In this document: one piece after another, positions 1-7,516 of the stretch
Numbering within the stretch: position 1 is the stretch's first letter
How the letters are laid out: each line of letters opens with the position of its first letter
Made by a program: the position numbers and the translations under genes
Source of the DNA: Streptomyces rapamycinicus NRRL 5491
Lineage (GTDB): Bacteria > Actinomycetota > Actinomycetes > Streptomycetales > Streptomycetaceae
Assembly (NCBI RefSeq): GCF_024298965.1
Contig: NZ_CP085193.1
Location: forward strand, 5,084,001 to 5,148,000
Reading direction: 5' to 3'
DNA: 64,000 nt
Notes under the pieces: model-generated
The model's input: only the letters and a program-made list of their open reading frames with translations
Told to the model about the DNA's origin: nothing
Database searches by the model: none

Positions 1-281
1 GCGAGCGCCTGAAGGTCGGCGGAGCGGAGGAGGTCACGGTCCGCCTGAAGGTCTCCGGCGTGGGCCCGGACTGCTCGGTCCGTTTCATCACCGACCAGGG
101 CCCCCTCTACGGAACGCCGGTCCCCGCCTCCGGCGAGCTCACCGCCGAATGGCGCACGACGGCGTCCTACGCGGCGTACGTCCGCGCCGAGGTCCGCCAC
201 GCCCCGGCGGACGGCGGGACATCGGGCATACCGGGCCCGATGGCGGCGATGACGAACCCGATCTGGCTGGGCGAGCGCTGA
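1..281 (+). CDS. C-terminal fragment of a CehA/McbA-type metallohydrolase
   Basis: The reading frame is open from base 3 and stops at 281, giving about 92 residues of a protein whose start lies outside the window. The visible part is a beta-rich C-terminal segment ending in MAAMTNPIWLGER. An 'A-x-TNPIWL' tail is what I remember from actinobacterial CehA/McbA-like PHP-type metallohydrolases, where it follows the metal-binding domain. No metal ligands are in the visible part, so the family call rests on the tail alone. It is convergent with the O-methyltransferase gene. Confidence 0.55.
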   Translation, partial: ERLKVGGAEEVTVRLKVSGVGPDCSVRFITDQGPLYGTPVPASGELTAEWRTTASYAAYVRAEVRHAPADGGTSGIPGPMAAMTNPIWLGER

Positions 282-314
282 CGGCTCCCCGACCGCGCGG
301 CGGGGCGGGCGGCG

Positions 315-971
315 TCAGAGGCGGCAGCTGATCTCCATGCCGTCCTCGATGGGGAAGCTGACGTTCTGGTAGCCGTTCGCCGGGTCGCGTACGTAGTCGA
401 GGTACGGCCGCATGGGGCCCTCGAGCTGGTCGATGTCGTCGGCCACCACGAGGGCGCCGGGCCGCAGGCGCGGTTCGAGCATCCGCAGCACGGGCAGGCA
501 CAGGTCCTTCCAGCCGTCGAGCAGGACCAGCTCCAGGGGACCCTCGAGACCGGCGAGGGTCTCCCGGGCGTCCCCCTCCAACACGGTGATCAGGTCGTCA
601 AGACCGGTCTCGGTGAAGGTGCGGCGGGCCGCGGCGATCTTCTCCTTGCTCATTTCCGTGGTGACGACGCGCCCGGTGCCGTTGTCCCGCACGGCGGCGG
701 CCAGATGGAGCGTGGAGATCCCGTAGGACATCCCGAACTCGACCACCGTGGCCGGGCGGATGGCGCGCACCAGGTTGTAGAGCAGCTTCCCGCCGTCGGC
801 GGAGATCGGCATATAGATCCCGGCCGCGGCGTCGGCGAGCGCCTGCGGGGCCATTTCCAGCGCGCCGGGCGGCAGCTGGCTCTGGGCGGTCTCGTCCCGC
901 TCGGCCAGCTTGAACATGCGGCTGATGGCGGTCTCGACCCGGGGGTCGGCAAGGGTGTGAGTGAGTGTCAT
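315..971 (-). CDS. class I SAM-dependent O-methyltransferase
   Basis: The 218-residue product has the Rossmann-like SAM fold of the catechol/caffeoyl-CoA O-methyltransferase superfamily. The glycine-containing motif I is VVEFGMSYGIST at about residue 96. An acidic residue follows in VVTTEMSKEK, then VLEGDA, and the motif LVLLDGWKD matches the metal-binding DGxK/D region. The length is typical of the family. The start is the ATG at 969-971, close to a 6-bp inverted repeat that probably controls it. The methyl acceptor cannot be told from sequence. The gene stands alone, convergent with the left-end hydrolase. Confidence 0.85.
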   Translation of the reverse strand: MTLTHTLADPRVETAISRMFKLAERDETAQSQLPPGALEMAPQALADAAAGIYMPISADGGKLLYNLVRAIRPATVVEFGMSYGISTLHLAAAVRDNGTGRVVTTEMSKEKIAAARRTFTETGLDDLITVLEGDARETLAGLEGPLELVLLDGWKDLCLPVLRMLEPRLRPGALVVADDIDQLEGPMRPYLDYVRDPANGYQNVSFPIEDGMEISCRL

Positions 972-983
972 GAGGGCTAGCGT

Positions 984-1001
984 AGACGCTACGTTGCGTC
1001 T
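984..1001. promoter_or_regulatory. inverted repeat upstream of the O-methyltransferase
   Basis: AGACGC-TACGTT-GCGTCT is a perfect 6-bp inverted repeat with a 6-bp spacer, ending 12 bp before the methyltransferase start codon. Size and place fit a TetR-type operator over the core promoter. It differs from the 17-bp palindrome found elsewhere in the window, so it probably binds a different regulator. Confidence 0.55.
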
Positions 1002-1004
1002 CGT

Positions 1005-1196
1005 CTAGCGGATACAGGGCTGCCCCGGCTTGCCGACCGCTGCGAGGTGAGCGCCGGGGCCCGCTTCGGCGCGGTGGAGCACCGTCACCATCAGCGGGTA
1101 GCCGCCCTCCTGGTTGAGGCGCTCTCCGATGACGCGGACCTCGTCCTTGTCGTCCCTGAGCGCATTCGGCCCGAGCTGGACGAGCGGATGCGCCAC
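1005..1196 (-). CDS. small hypothetical protein
   Basis: A GTG-started frame encodes 63 residues beginning MAHPLVQLGPNALRDD and containing GERLNQEGGYPLMVTVLHRA. Third codon positions are strongly GC-rich, as expected for a real Streptomyces gene. It lies between the SDR gene and the O-methyltransferase on the same strand. The C-terminus stops abruptly, which could mean a truncated gene. I do not recognise the family. The frame could be fortuitous, since no strong ribosome-binding site precedes the GTG. Confidence 0.4.
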   Translation of the reverse strand: MAHPLVQLGPNALRDDKDEVRVIGERLNQEGGYPLMVTVLHRAEAGPGAHLAAVGKPGQPCIR

Positions 1197-1213
1197 TCAC
1201 GCGAGGAAGCCCC

Positions 1214-2104
1214 CTAGGCGGGGCGGAAGGCCGCGCGGACGCGGCGGCCGCCGTCGACCACCAGGTCCGTGCCGGTGATCCAGGACGCCTCGTCCGAGAC
1301 CAGCCAGCGGACCGCGCGCGCCACGTCCTCCGGTTCGCCGATCCGGGCTAGCGGGAGCGTCGCGGCGATCTCCTGTTCGTCGGGCTCCCAGACGAAGCGG
1401 GCCATCTCGGTGCGGACCAGGCCCGGGGAGACGGCGTTGACGCGGACGGCGGGGGCCAGTTCGGCGGCGAGCTGGCGGGTGAGGCGGAGGAGGGCCGTCT
1501 TGGTGGTGCCGTAGGCGCCGACGTCCGGGCCGACGCCGTGGGTGCCCTCGGTGCAGATGTTGACGACCGCCCCGCCGTGGTCGCGCATCCAGGCCCGCCA
1601 GGCCGCCTGGGCCAGCCGCAGCGGGGCCTCCACGTTGACCGTGAAGGCCGTGCGCCAGGCGAGCGGGTCCACGGCCATCAACGGGCCGAACGGGGTATTG
1701 GTGGCGGCGTTGTTGACCAGGATGTCGAGGCGGCCGAACTCGGCGAGGGTGCGGGCCACCGCCGCCGACAGATGGGCCGGGTCGGCCGCGTCCCCCGGGC
1801 AGCCGATGGCGCGCGGGCCGAGGCAGCGTACGGCGTCGGCCAGCCCCTTATGGTCCCGCGCCGTGACGCACACCGCCGCACCGTCCGCCGTCAGCGCCTG
1901 CGCCACGGCGAGCCCGATGCCCCGTGAACCACCCGTGACCAGGGCGGCCCGGCCGGTGAGGGAGCCCGGTCCGGCGGGTCCGCCGGAGGCGGTGGGTCCG
2001 GCGGAGGCGGTGGGTCCGGCGGAGGCGGTGGGTCCGGCGGAGGCGGTGGGTCCGCCTGGCCCAGACCCCTCACGCCCGCCGGACCCGGCCGCCGCGTGCG
2101 TCAC
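1214..2104 (-). CDS. SDR family oxidoreductase with N-terminal repeat tail
   Basis: This is a short-chain dehydrogenase/reductase. The NAD(P)-binding motif TGGSRGIG lies near residue 57, followed by NNAA and the catalytic YGTTK. The position 13 residues before the tyrosine, normally serine, is threonine here. The C-terminus ASWITGTDLVVDGG is typical. The first ~47 residues, before SLTGRAALVTGG, are a Gly/Pro/Ala/Ser tail built from PTASAG hexapeptides coded by an 18-bp tandem repeat. The true start may lie further in, so 2104 is the upstream limit. It follows the deacylase gene by 4 bp, so the two are probably co-transcribed. Confidence 0.8.
   Translation of the reverse strand: MTHAAAGSGGREGSGPGGPTASAGPTASAGPTASAGPTASGGPAGPGSLTGRAALVTGGSRGIGLAVAQALTADGAAVCVTARDHKGLADAVRCLGPRAIGCPGDAADPAHLSAAVARTLAEFGRLDILVNNAATNTPFGPLMAVDPLAWRTAFTVNVEAPLRLAQAAWRAWMRDHGGAVVNICTEGTHGVGPDVGAYGTTKTALLRLTRQLAAELAPAVRVNAVSPGLVRTEMARFVWEPDEQEIAATLPLARIGEPEDVARAVRWLVSDEASWITGTDLVVDGGRRVRAAFRPA
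1978..2054 (-). repeat. 18-bp tandem repeat inside the SDR 5' end
   Basis: About four near-identical copies of an 18-bp unit (ggcggaggcggtgggtcc on the + strand) encode the PTASAG/PTASGG hexapeptides. Because the unit is a multiple of three, copy-number changes would keep the frame. Confidence 0.8.
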
Positions 2105-2108
2105 CGCC

Positions 2109-3851
2109 TCAGCCCCTCGTGCTCACCGTCTCCGTGTCGCGGCCCGACCGGAGCACCTTCCCCGGCACCGCGCCGGTGATCTCGTCGTCCCGGATGGTCT
2201 CGGTGCCGCCCACCCGGACGCTCACGATGCCCGTCGCGCGCGAGTCCAGCCGGGGGCTCTCGCCGGGCAGGTCGTGGACCAGCCGTGCCTGGCCCGCGTC
2301 GATCCGGTCGGGGTCGAAGAGGACCAGGTCGGCGTGGTAGCCCTCGGCGATCCGGCCGCGTTCGCGGAGACCGAGCAGCCGCGCCGGATCGTCCGTCAGC
2401 ATCCGCACCGCCCGCTCCAGGCCGACCAGCTTCCGTCCGCGCAGACAGTCGCCGATGAACCGGGTGGTGTACGGGGCGCCGCACATCCGGTCCAGATGGG
2501 CCCCGGCGTCGGAGCCGCCGAGCATGACGTCCTCGTGCTCCCAGGTCTGCCGTCGCAGCTCCCAGCTGGCCGGGTCGTTGTCGGTCGGCATCGGCCACAG
2601 CACCGTACGCATCTCGTCCGCCGCGCAGATCTCCACCAGGCAGTGGAACGCCTCCTGTCCGCGCTCGGCGGCGATGTCGCGGACGACGCGCCCGGTCAGG
2701 CCGGCGTTGGCCTCGCTGTAGGTGTCGCCGATGACGTACCGGCCGAAGTGGGTGAGCCGCCGGAAGACCCCGGCCTCGGGGCTGCTCGCGCGGCGCAGCA
2801 TCTCCTCCCGTACGGCCGGGTCGCGGAGGGTCGCGATCCGTTCCGGGATGGGCAGCCCCAGGATGTCGCCCCAGCCCGGGATGAGGTTGAGCGCGCAGAA
2901 GGTGCCGAGCGACATGTTCATGGGGGTGAGGATCGGCATCGTGAGGGCGACGATCCTGCCGCCCGCCTTACGGGCGCGTTCGCTGGCCTGGAGCTGGCGC
3001 GGCACCCGCTCGGGGACGGCCGCGTCGATGGTCAGCACGTTCCAGTTGAGCGGGCGGCCGGCGGCCGCGCTCATGTCCACCAGCAGCTCGATCTCCTCGT
3101 CTGCGAACTGGTCCAGACAGCCCGCCACGATCGCCTCGATCTGCGTCCCCTCGTGGTCGCCGACGGCCCGGGAGAGCGCCAGGAGTTCACCGGGCCGGGC
3201 GTGCCGGGAGGCGACCGGCTGCCCGTCCCCGTCCGAGTGGGTGGCGGACTGGGTGGTGGACAGCCCCCACGCGCCCGCGTCCATCGCCTCGTGGAAGAGC
3301 CGCAGCATCTCCTCCAGCTGCGCGGGGCTGGGCTGTCCGCCGATCGCGTCCTCGCCCATCACATGGCGGCGCAGTGCGCAGTGCCCCACCATGAAGCCCG
3401 CGTTGACGGCGATCCGGCCCTCCAGCGCGTCCAGGTACTCGCCGAAGCCGTGCCAGTTCCAGGGCGCGCCCTGCTCCAGCGCCACCAGCGACATGCCCTC
3501 GACCCGGCTCATCATCCGCCGGGTGTAGTCGGCGTCGCCGGGCCGGTCAGGGTTGAGCGGGGCGAGGGTGAACCCGCAGTTGCCGCCCGCCACGGTGGTC
3601 ACGCCGTGGTTCATGGACGGCGTGGCGTACGGATCCCAGAACAGCTGGGCGTCGTAGTGGGTGTGCGGGTCGACGAATCCGGGCGCGAGGACGAGCCCGG
3701 TGGCGTCCTCGGTGGACCGGGCCGGTTCGGTGACGGCCCCGGGCTCGGCGATGGCCACGATCCGGCCGTCCCGGATGCCGACGTCGGCGACGTACGAGGG
3801 CGCGCCGGTGCCGTCCGCCACGGTGGCGCCCTTGATCAGGTGGTCGAGCAC
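2109..3851 (-). CDS. N-acyl-D-amino-acid deacylase family amidohydrolase
   Basis: The 580-residue product is a TIM-barrel amidohydrolase of the D-aminoacylase/dihydroorotase superfamily. The N-terminal GATVADGTG beta-sandwich segment leads to the first metal motif, GFVDPHTHYDAQLFWDP, near residues 57-73. GVTTVAGGNCGF follows, and GGSDAGAHLD near residue 475 supplies the late aspartate. The length fits the family (about 480-580). These enzymes hydrolyse N-acyl-D-amino acids or related amides and are often found as accessory genes in actinobacterial CoA-catabolic clusters. It lies 113 bp downstream of an LLM oxidoreductase on the same strand, separated by a heptamer repeat. Confidence 0.85.
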   Translation of the reverse strand: MLDHLIKGATVADGTGAPSYVADVGIRDGRIVAIAEPGAVTEPARSTEDATGLVLAPGFVDPHTHYDAQLFWDPYATPSMNHGVTTVAGGNCGFTLAPLNPDRPGDADYTRRMMSRVEGMSLVALEQGAPWNWHGFGEYLDALEGRIAVNAGFMVGHCALRRHVMGEDAIGGQPSPAQLEEMLRLFHEAMDAGAWGLSTTQSATHSDGDGQPVASRHARPGELLALSRAVGDHEGTQIEAIVAGCLDQFADEEIELLVDMSAAAGRPLNWNVLTIDAAVPERVPRQLQASERARKAGGRIVALTMPILTPMNMSLGTFCALNLIPGWGDILGLPIPERIATLRDPAVREEMLRRASSPEAGVFRRLTHFGRYVIGDTYSEANAGLTGRVVRDIAAERGQEAFHCLVEICAADEMRTVLWPMPTDNDPASWELRRQTWEHEDVMLGGSDAGAHLDRMCGAPYTTRFIGDCLRGRKLVGLERAVRMLTDDPARLLGLRERGRIAEGYHADLVLFDPDRIDAGQARLVHDLPGESPRLDSRATGIVSVRVGGTETIRDDEITGAVPGKVLRSGRDTETVSTRG

Positions 3852-3894
3852 GGGTTCAGGTCCCTTCTCGCGGCTGCGGCTGGTGTCTGTGGCC

Positions 3895-3943
3895 TGTGAC
3901 TTGTGACTTGTGACTTGTGACTTGTGACTTGTGGCCTGTGGCT
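3895..3943. repeat. heptanucleotide tandem repeat between two genes
   Basis: Five perfect tandem copies of TGTGACT (3895-3929) are followed by two degenerate copies, TGTGGCC and TGTGGCT. The array lies 44 bp upstream of the deacylase start codon (3851), between it and the stop of the LLM oxidoreductase. Confidence 0.9.
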
Positions 3944-3964
3944 ACTGCGTGACGGCCGGTGCGG

Positions 3965-5092
3965 CTACTGGGTGACGGTTTGGCGGAATCGGGTCGTGCG
4001 GTGCACCGGATCGGTGTCGATCTTCGGGATGACGTGCTCACCGATGAGCTTGATCGTGTTCATCGTGTCCTCGTAGCCGATCCCGATCGGCAGCCCGAAC
4101 GACAGCTGGTCGGCCCCGGCCTGCTCCCACCGCTTGCACTGGCGGAAGACCTCGTCCGGGTCGCCGCAGATCATCAGCTCCTCGGCGATGAGGAGTTCGA
4201 TGATCTCCTCGGTGTACTCCGGCAGCAGTTCGGGCCACTGCGGGATGCCCTCGGGGCGGGGGAAGGTGTCGTGGTAGCGGAAGAGCAGCGACTGCAGGTA
4301 GTTGAGCCCGCCGCCGAGCGCGACCTCGACGGCCTTGGCGTGGGTCTCGGCGCAGATGGCGGTCGAGGTGACCATCACGTTGTCGTTGACGAAGCCGCCG
4401 ACCGGCTCGGCCTCCTTGATCGCGTTCTTGTAGGAGTCGAGGACCCACTCCATGTCGGAGACCTTCTGGATGGAGAAGCCGAGCACGCCGAGGCCCTTCT
4501 TGCCCGCCATCGCGTACGAGGGCGGCGAGCCGGCCGCGTACCACATCGCCGGGTGGGCGGCCCCGTACGGCTTGGGCAGCACCTTGCGCGGCGGCAGCGT
4601 CCAGTGCTTGCCGGTGAAGCCCTGGTACTCGTCCTGCAGCCACATCTTGGGGAACTCGGCGATCGTCTCTTCCCAGATCTCCTTGGTGGCGTTCATGTCG
4701 GTCACGCCCGGCAGGAAGCCGAGGATCTCGTGGCTGCCCGCGCCCCGGCCCGAGCCGAACTCGAACCGGCCGCCGGAGAGATGGTCGAGCATCGCGACCT
4801 TCTCGGCCACCTTCACCGGGTGATTGACCTGCGGCAACGGGTTGAAGATGCCGGAGCCGAGGTGGATGCGCTCGGTGGCGTGGGCGAGATAGCCGAGGAA
4901 GACGTCGTTCGCGGAGAGGTGGGAGTACTCGTCCAGGAAGTGGTGCTCGGAGGCCCATACGTACTTGAAGCCCGACCGGTCGGCCTGGATGACGTACTCG
5001 GTCTCCTCGACGAGTGCGTGATGCTCGGCCTCGGGGTCGGTTCGGCGTCGGCTTTCGGGGACGTAGCCCTGCACGAAGAGTCCGAATTCCAT
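3965..5092 (-). CDS. LLM class flavin-dependent oxidoreductase
   Basis: The 375-residue product has the luciferase-like monooxygenase TIM barrel: the N-terminal strand MEFGLFVQGYVPE, then GFKYVWASEHHFLDEYSHLS, then HLSGGRFEFGSGRGAG, the conserved loop near residue 110. The length and the EHHF motif fit the FMN-dependent (luciferase-type) branch better than the F420 branch, but the cofactor cannot be proven. A perfect copy of the 17-bp regulon palindrome lies 30 bp upstream of the start codon. The deacylase and an SDR lie downstream on the same strand and may belong to the same transcript. Confidence 0.85.
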   Translation of the reverse strand: MEFGLFVQGYVPESRRRTDPEAEHHALVEETEYVIQADRSGFKYVWASEHHFLDEYSHLSANDVFLGYLAHATERIHLGSGIFNPLPQVNHPVKVAEKVAMLDHLSGGRFEFGSGRGAGSHEILGFLPGVTDMNATKEIWEETIAEFPKMWLQDEYQGFTGKHWTLPPRKVLPKPYGAAHPAMWYAAGSPPSYAMAGKKGLGVLGFSIQKVSDMEWVLDSYKNAIKEAEPVGGFVNDNVMVTSTAICAETHAKAVEVALGGGLNYLQSLLFRYHDTFPRPEGIPQWPELLPEYTEEIIELLIAEELMICGDPDEVFRQCKRWEQAGADQLSFGLPIGIGYEDTMNTIKLIGEHVIPKIDTDPVHRTTRFRQTVTQ

Positions 5093-5121
5093 GGAGGTTC
5101 ACCGCCTCAGACGAACGTCGA

Positions 5122-5138
5122 TCTGACGGATCGTCAGA
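5122..5138. promoter_or_regulatory. 17-bp regulon palindrome, site 1 (perfect)
   Basis: TCTGACG-GAT-CGTCAGA is a perfect inverted repeat with 7-bp arms and a 3-bp centre, 30 bp upstream of the LLM oxidoreductase gene. It is the best copy of the motif shared by 11 sites in the window. Confidence 0.8.
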
Positions 5139-5215
5139 TTTTGATTGACTCTGGCACCGCGGGCACGGACCGTCAAGGGCCGTGGAAGGCCGGGCGGGGC
5201 CGGAGGGCCCACGGG

Positions 5216-5500
5216 GGTGTTCCGGCGGGCCTTTCCCCTCCCCGCCCCTTCCCGTTACCAGAGGCTCCGCCCCTGGACCCCGGGGGGAGGACGAGCCGAC
5301 CGTCGGCCGCGATCAGCCCACCGGCCAGGACGCCCGCGTCCGGGGCGGAGCTCGGGTTCCGTTTCGCCCCTGGGCCCCGGGGTCGGCAAGTCGGCCGTCG
5401 GCCGCGATCAGCCGACCGGCCAGGACTCCGGGGTCCGGGGCGGAGTCCCGGTTGAGGGAAGGGGCGGGGAGGGGAAAGACCCGCCGCGGGCGTCACGATC
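5216..5500. repeat. intergenic inverted-repeat element, copy A
   Basis: Perfect 22-bp arms (5232-5253 and 5456-5477, TTTCCCCTCCCCGCCCCTTC on the left) enclose about 200 bp. Inside are two copies of a ~34-bp segment (about 5296-5330 and 5393-5426, ccgtcggccgcgatcagcc core) and the phrases ggctccgccc and ggggcggagtcccggttgag. A shorter relative is at 38514-38660. It fills the gap between the SDR stop at 5515 and the LLM gene, so it may terminate the SDR transcript. No ORF in it looks real. Confidence 0.75.
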
Positions 5501-5514
5501 GGCCGGGACACCGC

Positions 5515-6297
5515 CTAGAAGACCGAGACGCCGGTCAGCCAGCCTCCGTCGACGACGAACGGCTGGCCGGTGACGTACGAGGAGTCCTCCGAGGACAGGA
5601 AGAGCGCCAGCCGCGCCACCTCCTCCGGGCGGCCGATCCGGCCCAGCGGCACCAGCTTTCGGTAGAGCCCGTCGACCGCCGCCGTCGCCTCCGCGCTGTC
5701 GGCTTCGGGGTCGAGCTGGGCCGGGTTGGTCATCGGGGTGTCGACCGCGCCCGGGCACATCGCGTTGACCCGGATGCCCTTGTCCGCGAGCTCCATCGCG
5801 GCCACCCGCGTCATCCCCACCACCGCCGCCTTGGTCGCGGCGTACGCGGTGAGCAGCGGCATACCGGACAGGGCGACGTACGAGGCGGTGTTCACGATGG
5901 TTCCGCCGCCCGCCGCCGCCAGCTCCGGCGCGACCGTCCGCATCCCCAGGAACGTGCCGACCTGGTTGACCTGGACCACCTCCAGGTACTCGGCCAGCGG
6001 GGTGCCCACCAGCTCGTTGAAGCGGAGGATCCCGGCGTTGTTGACCAGGCCGTCCACCGAGCCGAAGGCGTCCTTCGCGGCGGCGACGGCGGCGGTCCAG
6101 TCGTCCTCGCGGCCCACGTCCAGATGGACGAACCGGGCACCCTCCCCCAGCTCCTTGGCCAGCGCCTCGCCCGGCTCGTCCAGTACGTCGCCGAGGACCA
6201 CGCGGGCGCCCTCGGCCGCGAACAGCCGCGCCTCCTGCTCACCCTGTCCGCGCGCCGCCCCGGTGATGATGACGACCCGCCCGTCCAGCTTGCCCAT
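5515..6297 (-). CDS. SDR family oxidoreductase (hydroxysteroid-dehydrogenase-like)
   Basis: The 260-residue classical SDR has the cofactor motif TGAARGQGE, then NNAG, and a complete catalytic set: the ASYVALSG serine, YAATK tyrosine and lysine, with the serine 13 residues before the tyrosine. The C-terminus SSYVTGQPFVVDGG is canonical. The aspartate in LGDVLDE after the second strand suggests NAD preference. The start is the ATG at 6297, because agggag precedes it; an upstream in-frame ATG at 6315 has no such site. It lies 14 bp after the second LLM gene and should share its mRNA and upstream operator. Substrate unknown. Confidence 0.85.
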   Translation of the reverse strand: MGKLDGRVVIITGAARGQGEQEARLFAAEGARVVLGDVLDEPGEALAKELGEGARFVHLDVGREDDWTAAVAAAKDAFGSVDGLVNNAGILRFNELVGTPLAEYLEVVQVNQVGTFLGMRTVAPELAAAGGGTIVNTASYVALSGMPLLTAYAATKAAVVGMTRVAAMELADKGIRVNAMCPGAVDTPMTNPAQLDPEADSAEATAAVDGLYRKLVPLGRIGRPEEVARLALFLSSEDSSYVTGQPFVVDGGWLTGVSVF

Positions 6298-6311
6298 TCC
6301 GATCTCCCTAG

Positions 6312-7280
6312 TCATCCCTGGTCATCGAGGTGCGGAGCGACATCGGCGGCGAAGGCCGCCATCTGGTCGGTCAGTTCGGTGTGGTCCCGGCAGCGGAACC
6401 GCACCTGGATCTGGTCCACCCCCATCGCGGCGTAGGCACGCAGGCTCTCGGCCAGCCGTTCGGGCGCGCCGGTCAGGGTCCGGCGCCCCACGTCCCAGCC
6501 GGGCTCGCCGACGTACAGCGGTTCGGTGATCGCGCCGATCTCGGCGGGTTCCGCACAGCCCCGATCGTGTTGGGCCGCCTCCTTCCGCAGCTCGCGCAGC
6601 CGGGCGATCTGACCTGGCAGCCGGTCGCGTGGATCGCCCTGCGGCAGCCAGCCGTCGCCCCGGACCGCCGCCCGGCGCACCGCGGCGGGCGAGGAGCCGC
6701 CGACCCACAGCGGGGGCCGTGGCGTCTGGACGGGGCGCGGGGCCTGTCCGAGGCCGCTGAAGGCGAACCGCTCGCCGCGGAAGTCGGGGAACTCCTCCGG
6801 TCCCAGGGCCGCCTTCAGCGCGTCGACCGTCTCGTCCAGCAGCGCCCCGCGCCGGGCGAAGTCCACCCCGAGCGCCTCGAACTCCTCCCGGACGTGCCCG
6901 GCCCCGACCCCGAGGATCAGCCGGCCGCCGGAGAGGTGGTCGAGCGTGGCGTACTGCTTTGCGGTCAGCAGCGGATGGCGCAGCGCGGCGACCGCCACAT
7001 GGCTGAGCAGCCGTACCCGCTCGGTGGCCGCGGCGAGCCAGCCGAGGGTGGCCACCGGGTCGTACCAGACGGTGCCCATGGCCGCGGCCAGCCGTCGCGG
7101 GATCGCGACGTGGTCGCAGACGGCGAGGTACGCGAAGCCGAGCCGGTCGGCGGCGCGGGCGATCTCGAGCAGCTCGGCCGGGCCGGCCCCGGCCTCCCAC
7201 GGCTCGGCGTAGAGGGTGGACTGCGACTGGATCGGCAGCTGCATGCCGTAGCTCAACCGGCCCCGGGGCAGGACGCGCAT
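6312..7280 (-). CDS. LLM class F420-dependent oxidoreductase
   Basis: This 322-residue luciferase-like TIM-barrel protein begins MRVLPRGRLSYGMQLPIQSQ. It contains GFAYLAVCDHVAIPRR, which resembles the CDH-type loop of F420-dependent reductases, then HLSGGRLILGVGAGHVREEFEALG. The ATG at 7280 is chosen because a perfect aaggagg lies just upstream; a longer frame reaching 7358 would overlap the operator. It heads a two-gene unit with the SDR. A full copy of the regulon palindrome and an extra half-site lie 37-75 bp upstream. The function in the pathway is presumably an F420H2- or FMN-linked redox step. Confidence 0.85.
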   Translation of the reverse strand: MRVLPRGRLSYGMQLPIQSQSTLYAEPWEAGAGPAELLEIARAADRLGFAYLAVCDHVAIPRRLAAAMGTVWYDPVATLGWLAAATERVRLLSHVAVAALRHPLLTAKQYATLDHLSGGRLILGVGAGHVREEFEALGVDFARRGALLDETVDALKAALGPEEFPDFRGERFAFSGLGQAPRPVQTPRPPLWVGGSSPAAVRRAAVRGDGWLPQGDPRDRLPGQIARLRELRKEAAQHDRGCAEPAEIGAITEPLYVGEPGWDVGRRTLTGAPERLAESLRAYAAMGVDQIQVRFRCRDHTELTDQMAAFAADVAPHLDDQG

Positions 7281-7338
7281 GCCGGGCCTCCTTGTCGGTG
7301 GACCGTCATCGTCGTATCTGACGTCGGACATGGTCGTA

Positions 7339-7355
7339 TCTGACGGTCCATCAGA
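7339..7355. promoter_or_regulatory. 17-bp regulon palindrome, site 2
   Basis: TCTGACG-GTC-CATCAGA matches six of seven arm positions. The left half belongs to a 17-bp segment (7329-7345) repeated almost exactly 22 bp earlier at 7307-7323, which adds a half-site. It lies 59 bp upstream of the LLM/SDR unit. Confidence 0.75.
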
Positions 7356-7516
7356 CAAGGGGTGCGGCAGTCTCGTCCCGACGCGCGACGCTTTGCTAGC
7401 GTACGGACGTTCGGACCTCGGGGCCCACGCCCGCCTCCCGCCCAGGGGCCACCACGGGGCACAGGCAAGGAGGCACAGCGAGGGGGCACGGCAAGGGGCG
7501 CACAGAGGGGCACGAC

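Noticed and set aside
1542..3899. 785-codon open frame on the plus strand
   Set aside because: It is antisense to the deacylase and SDR genes, has no family signature, and its composition (Arg/Pro/Asp/Gly-rich) is that of a shadow frame in GC-rich DNA.
3959..5455. 498-codon plus-strand frame
   Set aside because: Antisense shadow of the LLM oxidoreductase, running on into the inverted-repeat element; no motifs.
7317..7323. extra full palindrome near site 2
   Set aside because: Only one arm is present; it was treated as a half-site.
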